A DNA stretch of 18,788 nt from CAXSDR01 sp964236445 (GCA_964236445.1 CAXSDR010000079.1:1-18788), one strand, 5' to 3'. Shown: positions 6,401 through 15,101, numbered from the stretch's first letter. Notes: generated by a model from the letters alone, not told the origin. Numbers and translations: made by a program.

Positions 6401-7329
6401 GTGCCCGGGTGGGTTCACCGTCGGCATCTGCTTCGACACGATCTGCCGGAAAGCGTGACCTGTCCGACGACGACGTCCGTGGGCGGGCGGCTCGTCACTC
6501 CCAGGCGGCGGCGCCGGTTCCCGCGGAGCAGGCCGTCCAGCTGACGCTGGAGCTCATGGACGACACCGGCCAGACCGGCGGCAGCGGGCTGCCGGAGATG
6601 ACCGGAGCCGAGCGCGTACGCGCAGAGCTCGAAGTCCTCGGTCTGGACGTGAGCCGCCATGTCGTCGACTTCTACGCCCCGTTGCTCGACGCGCTGGGGG
6701 TGACGCGGTCCACCGGGCTGCTCGGGTGCAGGTCCGGCAGCGAGGTGCTCGTCGCAGGCGTCAAGGTGGCCACGCAGACACCTCCCATCCGCTCCGGCAA
6801 GCGGGTCGTCTTCGTCACGCTCGACGACTCGACCGGTCCGGTCGATGCGACCTTCTTCGAAGACGCGCAGGTGGGTTATGCCTCGACGCTGTTCCACTCC
6901 TGGTTGCTGGTGGTGCAGGGCGTCACCCGCCGGACCGGTCCGCGGGGCATCTCCCTGCGCGCGACAGCCTGCTGGGAGCTTCCGGTGCTGTTCACCGCCT
7001 GGGAGCGCGACGGCATGCTCGGGGTGCAGGAGCTGATGGACGCCGGCGCGAGCATCACCGAGCAGGCGGTCGAAGGAGCCGCTGCCAGCAGGTCGTCGCG
7101 ACCTGTCATGACACGGCCACCGGTCGGGTCCAGCGTCGGCATCCACGAACCCCGCGGGCCCGGCGCAGGGTCGGCAGGAGGAATGATCACGAAGCGGGTG
7201 CTCGTGCATCCCAGTGGTTTCCGTCAGTCTCCCTACGCCGACATCAAGCCCGCCGGAGAAGACACACGATCCGGATCAGGTGCACCACGCAAGCTCTGGC
7301 ACTCGAGTCCCGGAAGTTCCGGGGCATGA
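3403..7329 (+). CDS. dnaE2: Error-prone DNA polymerase III alpha subunit, DnaE2
   Basis: DnaE2 is a C-family polymerase that carries out SOS mutagenesis and lesion bypass. The order is PHP domain (FVHLHVASGYS, LALTDRDGTYG), palm with catalytic PDVDVD (residues 446-451) and KLDILG (third Asp about 601), fingers, helix-hairpin-helix region (LGLADVKGITDAEI), and OB fold (about 1115-1190, VATQTPPIRSGKRVVFVTLDD). The tail RKLWHSSPGSSGA is a DnaE2 hallmark. At 1308 residues it is longer than mycobacterial DnaE2 because of Ser/Thr/Arg-rich insertions at about 85-110 and 986-1045. GAGG at 3393-3396 favours ATG 3403; TTG 3391 and ATG 3412 are alternatives, created by a tandem TTCCATGCC repeat. No imuA'/imuB is adjacent. 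Confidence 0.95.
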   Translation: MPSMPFSDPFVHLHVASGYSIRYGASHPGALVDRAADHGMDTLALTDRDGTYGAVRFATACAAAGIRPVLGVDLAVEPSGIVPVSSAVGTSSPGTSLTAARRTPARGGAVVDLRLPRVLLLAQGARGWAALCRLVSATHLRGERGRPVATLELIAEHASGGNLLVLLGPASELGPALTSRRPDLARTVLRRWREVVAPEDLMVEVVSHRGPGHAALGARLLGLATEHRVSVVLTNAVRYADASDAPVVDVLDAARRLVPLDARHLDRANSEGWLKGGKQMGEVAEEVVSLAGLQASTSGASMVSRLLAATRRVADRCALDPRADLGIGEVHFPELAVLDTSGRPADVVLRERCEAGLGRRAMAPTSGVHRRLDDELEVIRRLGYPSYFLTVADVVDLIRDMGVRCAARGSGAGSLVNYLLGISGVDPMVHGLVMERFLSPLRGQLPDVDVDVESARRTEVYEQVLARYGGSRCACVSMMDTYRIRHAVRDVGAALGLPPGEIDTLAKSFPHIRARDARMALRELPELRASGIADNGRLDLLLNLVERLDGLPRHVALHPCGVLLSDATLLDRTPVESSWLGFPMSQFDKDDVEQLGLLKLDILGIRMQSAMAHAVAEVARVDGGEPIDLDDQSQVPLDDPATFALVQSSRTLGCFQIESPGQRELVGKFAPETFNDLIIDISLFRPGPVKSDMVRPFLLARQGWQEATYVHDDLRPALAETYGVVVFHEQVLRIIAVFSGASLAEADEARRALGNPAAKPEVKTWFYPLALARGYARELVDKIWAVLEAFASFGFCKAHAAAFALPTYQSAWLKAHHPAAFLAGVLTHDPGMYPKRLILDDARQFGIAVLSLDVNASDAAYRIERIGRFDEPPPAILGQVPRPAPVQLLPGLPDPRSYGIRLGLADVKGITDAEIARIVAARPFHSLADFWHRARVSRPIAERLVVAGAFDSLYGLGSTVPVRRRGSVNRRDLLLQVVELDRWSRAEKTATSRSTRGRPGARVGSPSASASTRSAGKRDLSDDDVRGRAARHSQAAAPVPAEQAVQLTLELMDDTGQTGGSGLPEMTGAERVRAELEVLGLDVSRHVVDFYAPLLDALGVTRSTGLLGCRSGSEVLVAGVKVATQTPPIRSGKRVVFVTLDDSTGPVDATFFEDAQVGYASTLFHSWLLVVQGVTRRTGPRGISLRATACWELPVLFTAWERDGMLGVQELMDAGASITEQAVEGAAASRSSRPVMTRPPVGSSVGIHEPRGPGAGSAGGMITKRVLVHPSGFRQSPYADIKPAGEDTRSGSGAPRKLWHSSPGSSGA

Positions 7330-7362
7330 CCTCTAGCTCGCTCCCACGGGCCGGGAGACGGC

Positions 7363-7375
7363 TAGGGTCGGGGAC
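7363..7375 (+). promoter_or_regulatory. Possible -10 element for a leaderless methyltransferase mRNA
   Basis: TAGGGT (7363-7368) is a common actinobacterial -10 sequence and ends 7 bases before GTG 7376, the spacing expected if transcription starts at the first base of the start codon. No Shine-Dalgarno and no good -35 are visible. This would let the methyltransferase be expressed apart from the SOS operon. Confidence 0.4.
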
Positions 7376-8122
7376 GTGCCCGAACGAACGCGTTCCCGCG
7401 TCGACCGCACGAAAGTGCGCACCGCCGTCGTCTGGGAAGTGCTGCGCCGCCATCTTGCGCAGCAAGAGTCCCAGGGCAGCGGGCGGCTCGACGTCCTCGA
7501 TGCAGGCGGTGGCACCGGCGGTTTCGCCGTGCCGATGGCCGCGCTCGGCCATGACCTCGTTGTCGTCGATCCCAGTCCCGACGCTCTCGCCGCACTGCAG
7601 CGTCGTGTTGCCGAGGCAGGTGTCGCCGACCGGGTGCGCGCGGTGCAGGGTGACGCCGTCGGCCTGCTCGACGTCGTGGCGCAGGGCAGCGCCGATCTCG
7701 TCCTGTGCCACGGCGTTCTCGAATACGTCGATGATCCCGCCGAGGCCCTCCTGGTCATGGCGCGCGTCCTGCGACCTGGCGGAACCCTCAGCGTTCTGGC
7801 CGCCAACAGGTCCGCCGCCGTGCTGGCTCGTGCGGTCGCGGGGCGCTTCGCGGACGCGCAGGCCCTGCTCGACGGACCGCAGCTGCGGCCACGCCGGTTC
7901 GATGCGGGCGAGCTGCTCCGCCTGCTCGTCGGTGCAGGGTTCGAGCCTGGTGCGGTGCACGGCGTGCGGATCTTCGTCGATCTCGTTCCCGAGAGCCTGG
8001 TCGACACGGACGCTGCCGAAGCGCTCCTCGAGCTCGAGCGAACAGCAGCCGAGCAGCCCGACTTCCTCTCCGTCGCCACCCAGCTGCACGTGCTGGCGTC
8101 GCTGCGACCAACCGCCGACTAG
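7376..8122 (+). CDS. Class I SAM-dependent methyltransferase, CmoM (SmtA)-like
   Basis: This 248-residue Rossmann-fold methyltransferase has motif I VLDAGGGTGGFAVPMA, an acidic loop LVVVDPSPDAL, motif IV ADLVLCHGVLEYVDDP and LRPGGTLSVLAANR. It resembles E. coli CmoM along its length from memory: the HxVLEx(V/Y)DP block, the AVAGRFADAQ stretch, GVRIFVD, and the C-terminal EALLELERTAAEQPDFLSVATQLHVLA all have counterparts there. CmoM methylates the cmo5U wobble uridine of tRNA. Whether the modification exists in this organism is not known, so the substrate should be left open. It begins 46 bases after dnaE2, probably from its own promoter, and ends 78 bases before dinB. Confidence 0.8.
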   Translation: MPERTRSRVDRTKVRTAVVWEVLRRHLAQQESQGSGRLDVLDAGGGTGGFAVPMAALGHDLVVVDPSPDALAALQRRVAEAGVADRVRAVQGDAVGLLDVVAQGSADLVLCHGVLEYVDDPAEALLVMARVLRPGGTLSVLAANRSAAVLARAVAGRFADAQALLDGPQLRPRRFDAGELLRLLVGAGFEPGAVHGVRIFVDLVPESLVDTDAAEALLELERTAAEQPDFLSVATQLHVLASLRPTAD

Positions 8123-8200
8123 CCGGTCGAGCCACATCGCCGGCAGCGAGCACGCCCTTGCCTGCGCCGCCGCGCCGCCCGTGGCCTGTGGTCCGAGCTC

Positions 8201-9427
8201 ATGCCGGTGACGTCCGCTCCCGACGAGGGCTGCCCGATCCTGCACGTCGACATGGACGCGTTCTACGCCTCCGTCGAGCTGCGTGACCGCCCCGACCTGC
8301 GGGGCACTCCCGTCATCGTGGGGGGCGGCAGTCGTGGCGTGGTGCTCTCGGCCACCTATGAGGCCCGTGCCCATGGTGTGCGCTCCGCGATGCCGATGAC
8401 GCGCGCGCGTCGTCTCTGCCCGGTCGCCACCGTGCTCCCTCCACGTATGCACGAATACAGCCAGGCATCGGCGGGAGTGATGGCGATCTTCGCGTCGGTC
8501 ACGCCCCTCGTCGAGCCGCTGTCGCTCGACGAGGCATTTCTCGACGTCAGCGGTGCCGCACGCCGGCTGGGGTCGCCGCTGCAGATCGGCCAGCACATCC
8601 GAGACCGCGTCAACGACGAGCAGGCGATCACCTGCTCCGTCGGCATCGGGTCGTCGAAGTTCGTCGCCAAGCTGGCGTCGACACGATGCAAGCCCGACGG
8701 GATGCTGCTCGTTCCGCGCGACGCGGTGGTGAACTTCCTGCACCCGCTGCCGGTGGGCGCGCTGTGGGGGGTGGGGGAGAAGACCGAGGAGGCGCTGCTC
8801 AAGCTGGGGCTGCGCACGGTTGCCGACATCGCCAACACCCCGCTGACGACGCTGCGTCGAGCTCTCGGTCAGTCACTGGGCACCCATCTGCACGCACTGT
8901 CGTGGGGCCGGGACGACCGTCCTGTCATCGCGACGGAGAGCGAGCGCAGCACCGGGGCCGAGGAGACGTTCGCGCGTGACGTCGACGACCCCGTCATCGT
9001 GCTGCGCGAGCTGCTCCGGCTCAGTGAACGCACCGCCTCACGGCTGCGGGCATCCGGGATGCAGGGACGGACCGTCGTGCTCAAGGTGAGGTTCGCCGAC
9101 TTCACGACGATCACCCGATCCAAGACCTTGCGCGAGTCCACCGACGTGGCGCAGGAGATCTATGCGACGGCCCGGACTCTCTATGCCGCGCTCGGTCTGC
9201 AGCGAGCACGCATCCGCCTGGTCGGGGTGCGCGTGGAGGGACTCGTCGATGCCGAGGAGTCCTCGCACCAGCTGCGTCTCGACGAGCCCGAGGCGGGTTG
9301 GCGCGATGCCGAGCTGGCGGTCGACCGTGCCGCCCGGCGGTTCGGGGCGGGAGCCGTACGCCCGGCTGCTCTCGTGGTCGACGATCGGGAGGCTCGTGAC
9401 CAACGTCGCGACCGCAGGCCACAATGA
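8201..9427 (+). CDS. dinB: DNA polymerase IV (Y-family, DinB)
   Basis: This 408-residue Y-family polymerase performs translesion synthesis. Its catalytic residues are intact: D17 and D19 in ILHVDMDAFYASVE, and D110/E111 in SLDEAFLDVSG. CSVGIGSSKFVAKLAS and the helix-hairpin-helix region WGVGEKTEEALLKLGLRTVADIA follow, then the little-finger domain (VVLKVRFADFTTITRSKTL). QLRLD at about 357-361 looks like a beta-clamp binding peptide. The intact acidic residues mark it as an active DinB rather than an ImuB-type pseudo-polymerase. ATG 8201 has no strong ribosome binding site. No LexA box is seen in the 78 bases upstream. The stop overlaps ATG 9424 (ATGA), which I do not take as the next gene's start. 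Confidence 0.95.
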   Translation: MPVTSAPDEGCPILHVDMDAFYASVELRDRPDLRGTPVIVGGGSRGVVLSATYEARAHGVRSAMPMTRARRLCPVATVLPPRMHEYSQASAGVMAIFASVTPLVEPLSLDEAFLDVSGAARRLGSPLQIGQHIRDRVNDEQAITCSVGIGSSKFVAKLASTRCKPDGMLLVPRDAVVNFLHPLPVGALWGVGEKTEEALLKLGLRTVADIANTPLTTLRRALGQSLGTHLHALSWGRDDRPVIATESERSTGAEETFARDVDDPVIVLRELLRLSERTASRLRASGMQGRTVVLKVRFADFTTITRSKTLRESTDVAQEIYATARTLYAALGLQRARIRLVGVRVEGLVDAEESSHQLRLDEPEAGWRDAELAVDRAARRFGAGAVRPAALVVDDREARDQRRDRRPQ

Positions 9428-9440
9428 CCGGCGTGAGGCG

Positions 9441-9454
9441 ACCCCCGAAGGGGT
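9441..9454 (+). terminator. Small hairpin after dinB, possible weak terminator
   Basis: ACCCC (9441-9445) pairs with GGGGT (9450-9453 plus T9454) around CGAA, starting 13 bases after the dinB stop. The stem is short and no T-run follows, so termination is only a possibility. Confidence 0.3.
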
Positions 9455-9522
9455 ATCACTCTGTCGGTCGATCTGCTCAAGCGGGTTCTGGTCACGCCGA
9501 CGTTGCAATGTGCGAACTCGGG

Positions 9523-9551
9523 TTTCCGAAGCACCGAGACGCACATATCCT
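9523..9551 (+). promoter_or_regulatory. Possible promoter of the DUF3040 gene
   Basis: TTTCCG (9523-9528), a 17-base spacer and TATCCT (9546-9551) would start transcription near 9558. A partial LexA-like site, GAAC-N4-GTTT (9514-9525), overlaps the -35. A 6-bp hairpin CCCACC/GGTGGG (9558-9579) lies just before the ribosome binding site. All of these are short, weak signals. Confidence 0.35.
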
Positions 9552-9603
9552 GAGAACCCCACCGCTGTCGGCTGGTGGGCCGTGTTGTGTGGAGGGAGGG
9601 ACC

Positions 9604-9993
9604 GTGCCGCTCTCTGAGCACGAGCAACGACTGCTCGAGCAGATGGAGCGGGCGCTCTACGCCGAGGACCCCAAATTCGCCACCGCTCTTCGTGGGGCGA
9701 ACGCACGCAGCCACTATCGCCGCCGGGCGATGCTGGCGGCCGTCGGATTCTTCGCAGGTGTCGCCCTTCTCGTCATCGGTGCCGTCACGCAGATCTTCCT
9801 CAGCGTGCTGGGGTTCGTCGTGATGCTGGCCGCAGGGCTCCTGGCGATCGGCAACTACCGACAGATCCCGTCAGCCGGTGACGTCGGCGCAGGTGCACCT
9901 CGTCGTCCGCGCGGTTCGCCGCGCGCCTCTGTCAGCTTCATGGGCAGGCTCGAGGAGCGGTGGAACCGTCGTCGTGAGGATGGCGGGCGCTGA
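9604..9993 (+). CDS. DUF3040 family membrane protein
   Basis: The 129-residue product opens with VPLSEHEQRLLEQMERALYAEDPKFATALR, the characteristic DUF3040 N-terminus. Two transmembrane helices follow (about 43-60 and 64-83) and then a basic, Arg/Pro/Gly-rich cytoplasmic tail. GTG 9604 has an excellent ribosome binding site, GGAGGGAGGG, directly upstream and gives exactly the conserved family start. A longer frame from ATG 9424 would add 60 residues unlike the family. The gene sits between dinB and the convergent transglutaminase gene, a common place near the actinobacterial dcw cluster. The role of the family is not established. Confidence 0.92.
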   Translation: MPLSEHEQRLLEQMERALYAEDPKFATALRGANARSHYRRRAMLAAVGFFAGVALLVIGAVTQIFLSVLGFVVMLAAGLLAIGNYRQIPSAGDVGAGAPRRPRGSPRASVSFMGRLEERWNRRREDGGR

Positions 9994-10004
9994 CGTCGCG
10001 CTGT

Positions 10005-10034
10005 CGGCGTCGAGCCACTGAGGGTCAGACGCCG
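10005..10034. terminator. Weak inverted repeat between convergent genes
   Basis: CGGCGTC (10005-10011) and GACGCCG (10028-10034) can form a 7-bp stem with a 16-base loop between the convergent DUF3040 and transglutaminase genes. The position suits a bidirectional terminator, but the stem is short and the loop long. Confidence 0.3.
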
Positions 10035-10131
10035 CAGGACCCGTGAGCCAGCTTCGTTCTGCGCGACCCCCGGACTGCGACCCCCAGATCTGCCCGACCC
10101 GCCGAACTGCGTCCTCGACACAGCCCAGCAT

Positions 10132-12507
10132 TCAGCTCCGGCGCGGGATGAGCCGGCTGCGCGCCCTCGCCAGGGCGCGGTCGATTCCGTCGAAGAGATC
10201 GGCGAACCAGCCGCCCAGCACATGCAGCGCTGATACCGAGGACGCGGGCAGCCACGTGCTGCGCAACCGGTCGAGCCGCCCGGCCGTGGCATCGAGTCCC
10301 TCGAGGACAACCGCGAGGTCGCTCCGGACGCCCGACACGTCACCCACGCCCCGCGCATAGCGGCGTCGCTCCTCGTGATGGGCGATCCGCTGCAGTGCGG
10401 CCGTCGATGACGGAGCGAGCGCCGCCTCGCCGATGCGGGCCGCGAGCTGACGCGGGGTCTCCCGGTCGTCCAGCCGGTGTCGCCGGTCGACAAGGCTGTC
10501 GCCCAGCTCGGCCCAGGCAGCCGCGACCAGCAGGGCCGGCGTGGTTGCCGCCGCCCAGCGCCGACGGCGTACGGCCGAGCGCCAGACAGCGGGAAGCAGC
10601 GCGAGCAGCAGCAGCGCCGGCACCAGGACCAGCAGGCGCCACGGGATGTCGACGTGGTGGCCCGAGCCCGTCGATGCCGCGCTCGCGTCGACGGGCTTCT
10701 CGTGCGGGTCCTTCGCCGATGAGCCGGCTCCCGCGCCGGTGGAGGGACCGACCGATGCGCCGCCCGATCCGGCCACCTGCGGCAGCTGGCCGGTGGGGAC
10801 GAAGGGCGCGGTGTTCGGCGCGTACGCCGGGCCGATGGTGCCGTTGCCCGGAGTCGGCTCGAACCGCAGCCACCCGGCGCCGGCGAAGTAGAGCTCGGGC
10901 CAGGCGTGCGTCTCAGCCGTCGTCACGAGGTGCTCGTGCAGGCCGGTCTTCTTGTCGACCTTGCCGTCGTCGGCGCCGGGCAGGAAGCCGACCGCCACAC
11001 GGGAGGGGATGCCGAGCGTCCGTGCCATGACCGCCATGGCGGTGGCGAAGTGCGTGCAGAAACCGGCCCTGTCGTAGAGCAGGAACTGCTCGAGCTGCTC
11101 CTCACCGGTGCCGCCCGGGGCTTTCACGCTGTAGCGGTAGTTCGTGTGCAGATAGTTCTGCAGCGCCACGGCACGGTCGTAGTCCGTGGTCTTCCCGGTG
11201 GTGATCTTCGACGCAAGCTCCACGATCCGCGTCGACACCTTGGGCGTCTCGATGTAGCGCGCGTCAGGTCGGTAGGTGTTGGGGGGATTGGCCGCGAGCT
11301 TGACCAGGTCGGCTTTGGTGAGGTTGGCGTCGAGGCTGTCGACGGAGTAGGTGAGCCCGGATGCGTCACGGTTCTTGGAGTAGGTGTTGAGGGTGTCGGG
11401 GTCATAGACCCACGACCCCGCGGCGTCGTGCAGCTTCGTGGCGGGATAGGTCATGGGCAACCACACCGAGGAGAAGTTCTTCTCGATGGAGATCGTCGTC
11501 GTGGCCTTCACGGTGCTCGCGAGATTCTCTAGGCCATACCACGGCGCCGTGATCGACTTCTTGGGGTTCGACTTGAGCCCGCGCAGGGTTCGCGGTGACC
11601 AGGTGACACCGTCGTAGTTGTCGAGGACCACGAGGCGGATGTAGGGAGACCTCGCCGTGGACGTGAAGTGCAGGATCGGCCGCTTGTCCTTGCGTACGAG
11701 GTCGTCCTTGAGTGTCACCACGGGGTTCACCGCCGTGCGCAGGCTCCCCCCGCCATTGCCGTTGCCGCCGATGCCCGTGCCGGAGCCGAGGTTGAGCGCG
11801 CCGCCGTTGAGCCCCGGGACGAACACGGGAACGGCGATCGCCAGCGTGACCGCGCCGGCGCCCACGCGGCGCCCCAGCGCCAGCAGCGGGCTGGGCTCGT
11901 CGCCGGTGGCCTTGCTCTCGAGCGGCCTCCCCCAGCGGAGCACCCGCTCGCCCGACTCGGACAGCAGCAGGAAGAGATAGCCACCGGCACCCAGCGCGAA
12001 CGCGCTCCACGGCACGCCGTGGGGAGCCAGGCCGGCGGGAATGCCGTAGAGCGCGAGCAGCGGAAGACCGGCGAGAGCCGGCCGGCGCAACGTGACGGCG
12101 ATGGTGTCGACGGCCAGGGCGACCAGGCCCATGCCGCCGGTCGTGAGCAGCATGATCCCGCGGTTGGCGGACACCGGCGCGGTGTAGCGGTCGACGGCGC
12201 GGAACCCCTCGTGCATCACCTCGACCAGCCGCGCGATCGCACCCGGGCTCGGCACGACGCCGTAGGGTGCGAAGTCGCCGGCCGTGGTGACGACGAGCCA
12301 CACCAGCAGCGCCAACAGCCCCGCCAACGGCACGAACGGTCGCGCCAACCCGACGCGGCGAGCTGCTTCGCAAACGGCGACGGGCACCACCACCACGGCG
12401 ATGACCGGGAGCACCCAGCCCCAGCCTGCGAGCAGCGGTGAGAGGGAGAAGCCTGCCAGCAACGTTGCCGCCGTGCTGATGCTGACGAGACGGCTGCGCG
12501 CACTCAT
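10132..12507 (-). CDS. TgpA-like transmembrane transglutaminase
   Basis: This 791-residue protein has about six N-terminal transmembrane helices (first ~200 residues, TgpA_N/DUF3488 type). A large extracytoplasmic transglutaminase-like domain follows, then another helix at about 622-645 and a cytoplasmic DUF4129-like tail (AAWAELGDSLVDRRHRLDDRETPRQLAARIG). The active site is visible: C484 in RAGFCTHFATAMAVMARTLGIPSRV and H534 in HAWPELYFAGAGWLRFEPTP. The third triad position, Asp in P. aeruginosa TgpA, is E550 here, a conservative change. ATG 12507 overlaps the DUF58 stop (ATGA). It is the last gene of the moxR operon. The substrate is unknown; the domain faces outward and may act on cell-envelope proteins. 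Confidence 0.9.
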   Translation of the reverse strand: MSARSRLVSISTAATLLAGFSLSPLLAGWGWVLPVIAVVVVPVAVCEAARRVGLARPFVPLAGLLALLVWLVVTTAGDFAPYGVVPSPGAIARLVEVMHEGFRAVDRYTAPVSANRGIMLLTTGGMGLVALAVDTIAVTLRRPALAGLPLLALYGIPAGLAPHGVPWSAFALGAGGYLFLLLSESGERVLRWGRPLESKATGDEPSPLLALGRRVGAGAVTLAIAVPVFVPGLNGGALNLGSGTGIGGNGNGGGSLRTAVNPVVTLKDDLVRKDKRPILHFTSTARSPYIRLVVLDNYDGVTWSPRTLRGLKSNPKKSITAPWYGLENLASTVKATTTISIEKNFSSVWLPMTYPATKLHDAAGSWVYDPDTLNTYSKNRDASGLTYSVDSLDANLTKADLVKLAANPPNTYRPDARYIETPKVSTRIVELASKITTGKTTDYDRAVALQNYLHTNYRYSVKAPGGTGEEQLEQFLLYDRAGFCTHFATAMAVMARTLGIPSRVAVGFLPGADDGKVDKKTGLHEHLVTTAETHAWPELYFAGAGWLRFEPTPGNGTIGPAYAPNTAPFVPTGQLPQVAGSGGASVGPSTGAGAGSSAKDPHEKPVDASAASTGSGHHVDIPWRLLVLVPALLLLALLPAVWRSAVRRRRWAAATTPALLVAAAWAELGDSLVDRRHRLDDRETPRQLAARIGEAALAPSSTAALQRIAHHEERRRYARGVGDVSGVRSDLAVVLEGLDATAGRLDRLRSTWLPASSVSALHVLGGWFADLFDGIDRALARARSRLIPRRS

Positions 12508-13891
12508 GACACGGCCTCGCGGGCCTTCGTCGCCCCAGTGCTCGTCCCGCCTGTCATGACGCCCTCCCAGGCTGCCGCCAGGCTGCCGCCCGCGCCCAGC
12601 GGAACCACCCGCCAGTTGGCGTTCGCGAGCACCGCCGCGACGGTGGCAGAGCCACTCGCTCGGTCTTCGGCTCCGTCACGTCCTTGCCGGGCGCTTCGCG
12701 TGGAGCCGGGCGACGGGGAGCCGCTGCTCGGGGACCAGCTGGCGGTGTCGAGCAGCACCGCGACTCCCGAGCGTACGTAGGGTGCCACGCCGGCGAGGAC
12801 GTGCGCGTCAGGGGATTGGCCGCTCGCGCCGCCGACAGGTGCGCCGAGGATCAGGATGACGACGCCTTCGCGCGCGCGGCGGACCGTGGACGCCAACGCG
12901 CCCAGACCGCCCTCGCGGTCGTTGCGGCCGGCGGCGGGCTCGACGACGGCCAGCGCGTCGAGCAGCAGACCCTCGGTGTCACCGCCCAGGACGCTCTCGT
13001 TGCCCCCGATCTCGGCGCCGTCGCTGGTGACGAGGCGGACGAGATAGCCCCGGCGTACGAGGTGCACCGCGACGGACGCAGCCGCCGACACGGCCATCTC
13101 GAACGACGAGCCCGGACCCTCGCCCCGGTGGGCGTCGGACCTGATGTCGAGCACGACGGTCGCGCGGCTCTGCCAGGGCTGTTCCTCGCGCCGGACCATC
13201 AGCTCGCCGCGGCGGGCGGTGGACCGCCAGTGCACCCGGTGCAACGGGTCACCGTGGCGGTACTCGCGCGTGGCCACGTCGTCCTCGCCCGCAGCCGCCA
13301 GCGCGCGGGCGCTGCTCTCTCCGCTGCCGCCACGCTGACCACCCAGGGGCAGGGACGAGAGCTCGACCACGGCCGGTGCCACGGTCAGCATGTCTGTCGC
13401 GGTGAAGCCGCGCTGCAGCTCGCACATGCCGAACGGGTCGGTCAGCCGCACGGACAGCGGGCCGAGGCTGTAGCGGCCGCGCACGTCCGAGCGCACGGTG
13501 TAGACGACGTCGCACGAGCCGTGGGGCTCGACCCTGTCGAGCACGAACCGGGGTCGCGAGCCGAGGACATAGGGCACGCGGTCCTCGACGAGCAACAGGC
13601 CGGTGGCCAGGCGTGACACGTTGTCGAGCCGCAGCGACACCGAGGACGGAAGCCCCGCGGTCACGCGCGCGGGGTCGAGCCGGCGTGTGCACGAGAGGCG
13701 GTAGCGGCTGCGCGACACCACCCAGGCCGCGGCCAGCGGGAGCGCCGCGAGCAGCACCGCGACGCGCAGGACGTCACGCTGGCCCAGCGCGAACGCCACC
13801 AGAGCGCAGGCCAGGCCCGCCGCCAGGAAGCAACGGCCCCGGGTGGTCAGGCCGCCGAGAGCTGCGCGGACGGAGGAGGTGCGGGCGCTGC

Positions 13892-13895
<4 letters not shown>
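12504..13895 (-). CDS. DUF58 domain protein of the MoxR system
   Basis: This 463-residue protein has two N-terminal transmembrane helices (about 22-36 and 43-60) and a beta-rich middle (YTVRSDVRGRYSLGPLSVRLTDPFGMCE). The DUF58 signature REYRHGDPLHRVHWRSTARRGELMVRREEQ is at about 209-238. A von Willebrand A-like region follows (ATVVLDIRSDAHRGEGPGSSFEMAVSAAASVA). DUF58 proteins are the usual partners of MoxR ATPases. The GTG start at 13895 overlaps the moxR stop (GTGA), and its stop overlaps the transglutaminase ATG, so all three genes are tightly coupled. The C-terminus is rich in Ser, Gly and Ala. The molecular role is not known. Confidence 0.9.
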
Positions 13896-14923
<1,028 letters not shown>

Positions 14924-14945
14924 AGAAAAGGCCCTCCTCGGCCCG

Positions 14946-14964
14946 GCGCCCGACGTTCGGGCGC
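14946..14964 (-). other. Perfect stem-loop in the moxR leader
   Basis: GCGCCCGA (14946-14953) and TCGGGCGC (14957-14964) form a perfect 8-bp stem with a 3-base loop, 22 bases upstream of the moxR GTG. It would sit just ahead of the ribosome binding site in the leader if transcription starts upstream. It could tune translation or be a binding palindrome. Confidence 0.5.
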
Positions 14965-15101
14965 TCGTTGGTGCAGGTCGCGGGGGCTGCGGCGGAGTGC
15001 ACAGAGCCTGCCCCAAACCGGCTCGTTGCCTAGCCGCCCAATGTACGTCGCCAGGCCGGGCCGCGGTTGCACTCCGCCTCGAGGCAAAGTGCCGGAATTC
15101 G

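Noticed and set aside
7386..7395. GAACGCGTTC palindrome near the methyltransferase start as a LexA box
   Set aside because: The half sites are 2 bases apart rather than 4, and the site lies inside the coding sequence.
9424..9603. ATG 9424 (ATGA overlap with dinB) as the DUF3040 start
   Set aside because: The extra 60 residues are unlike the family, while GTG 9604 follows a strong ribosome binding site and gives the conserved PLSEHEQ start.
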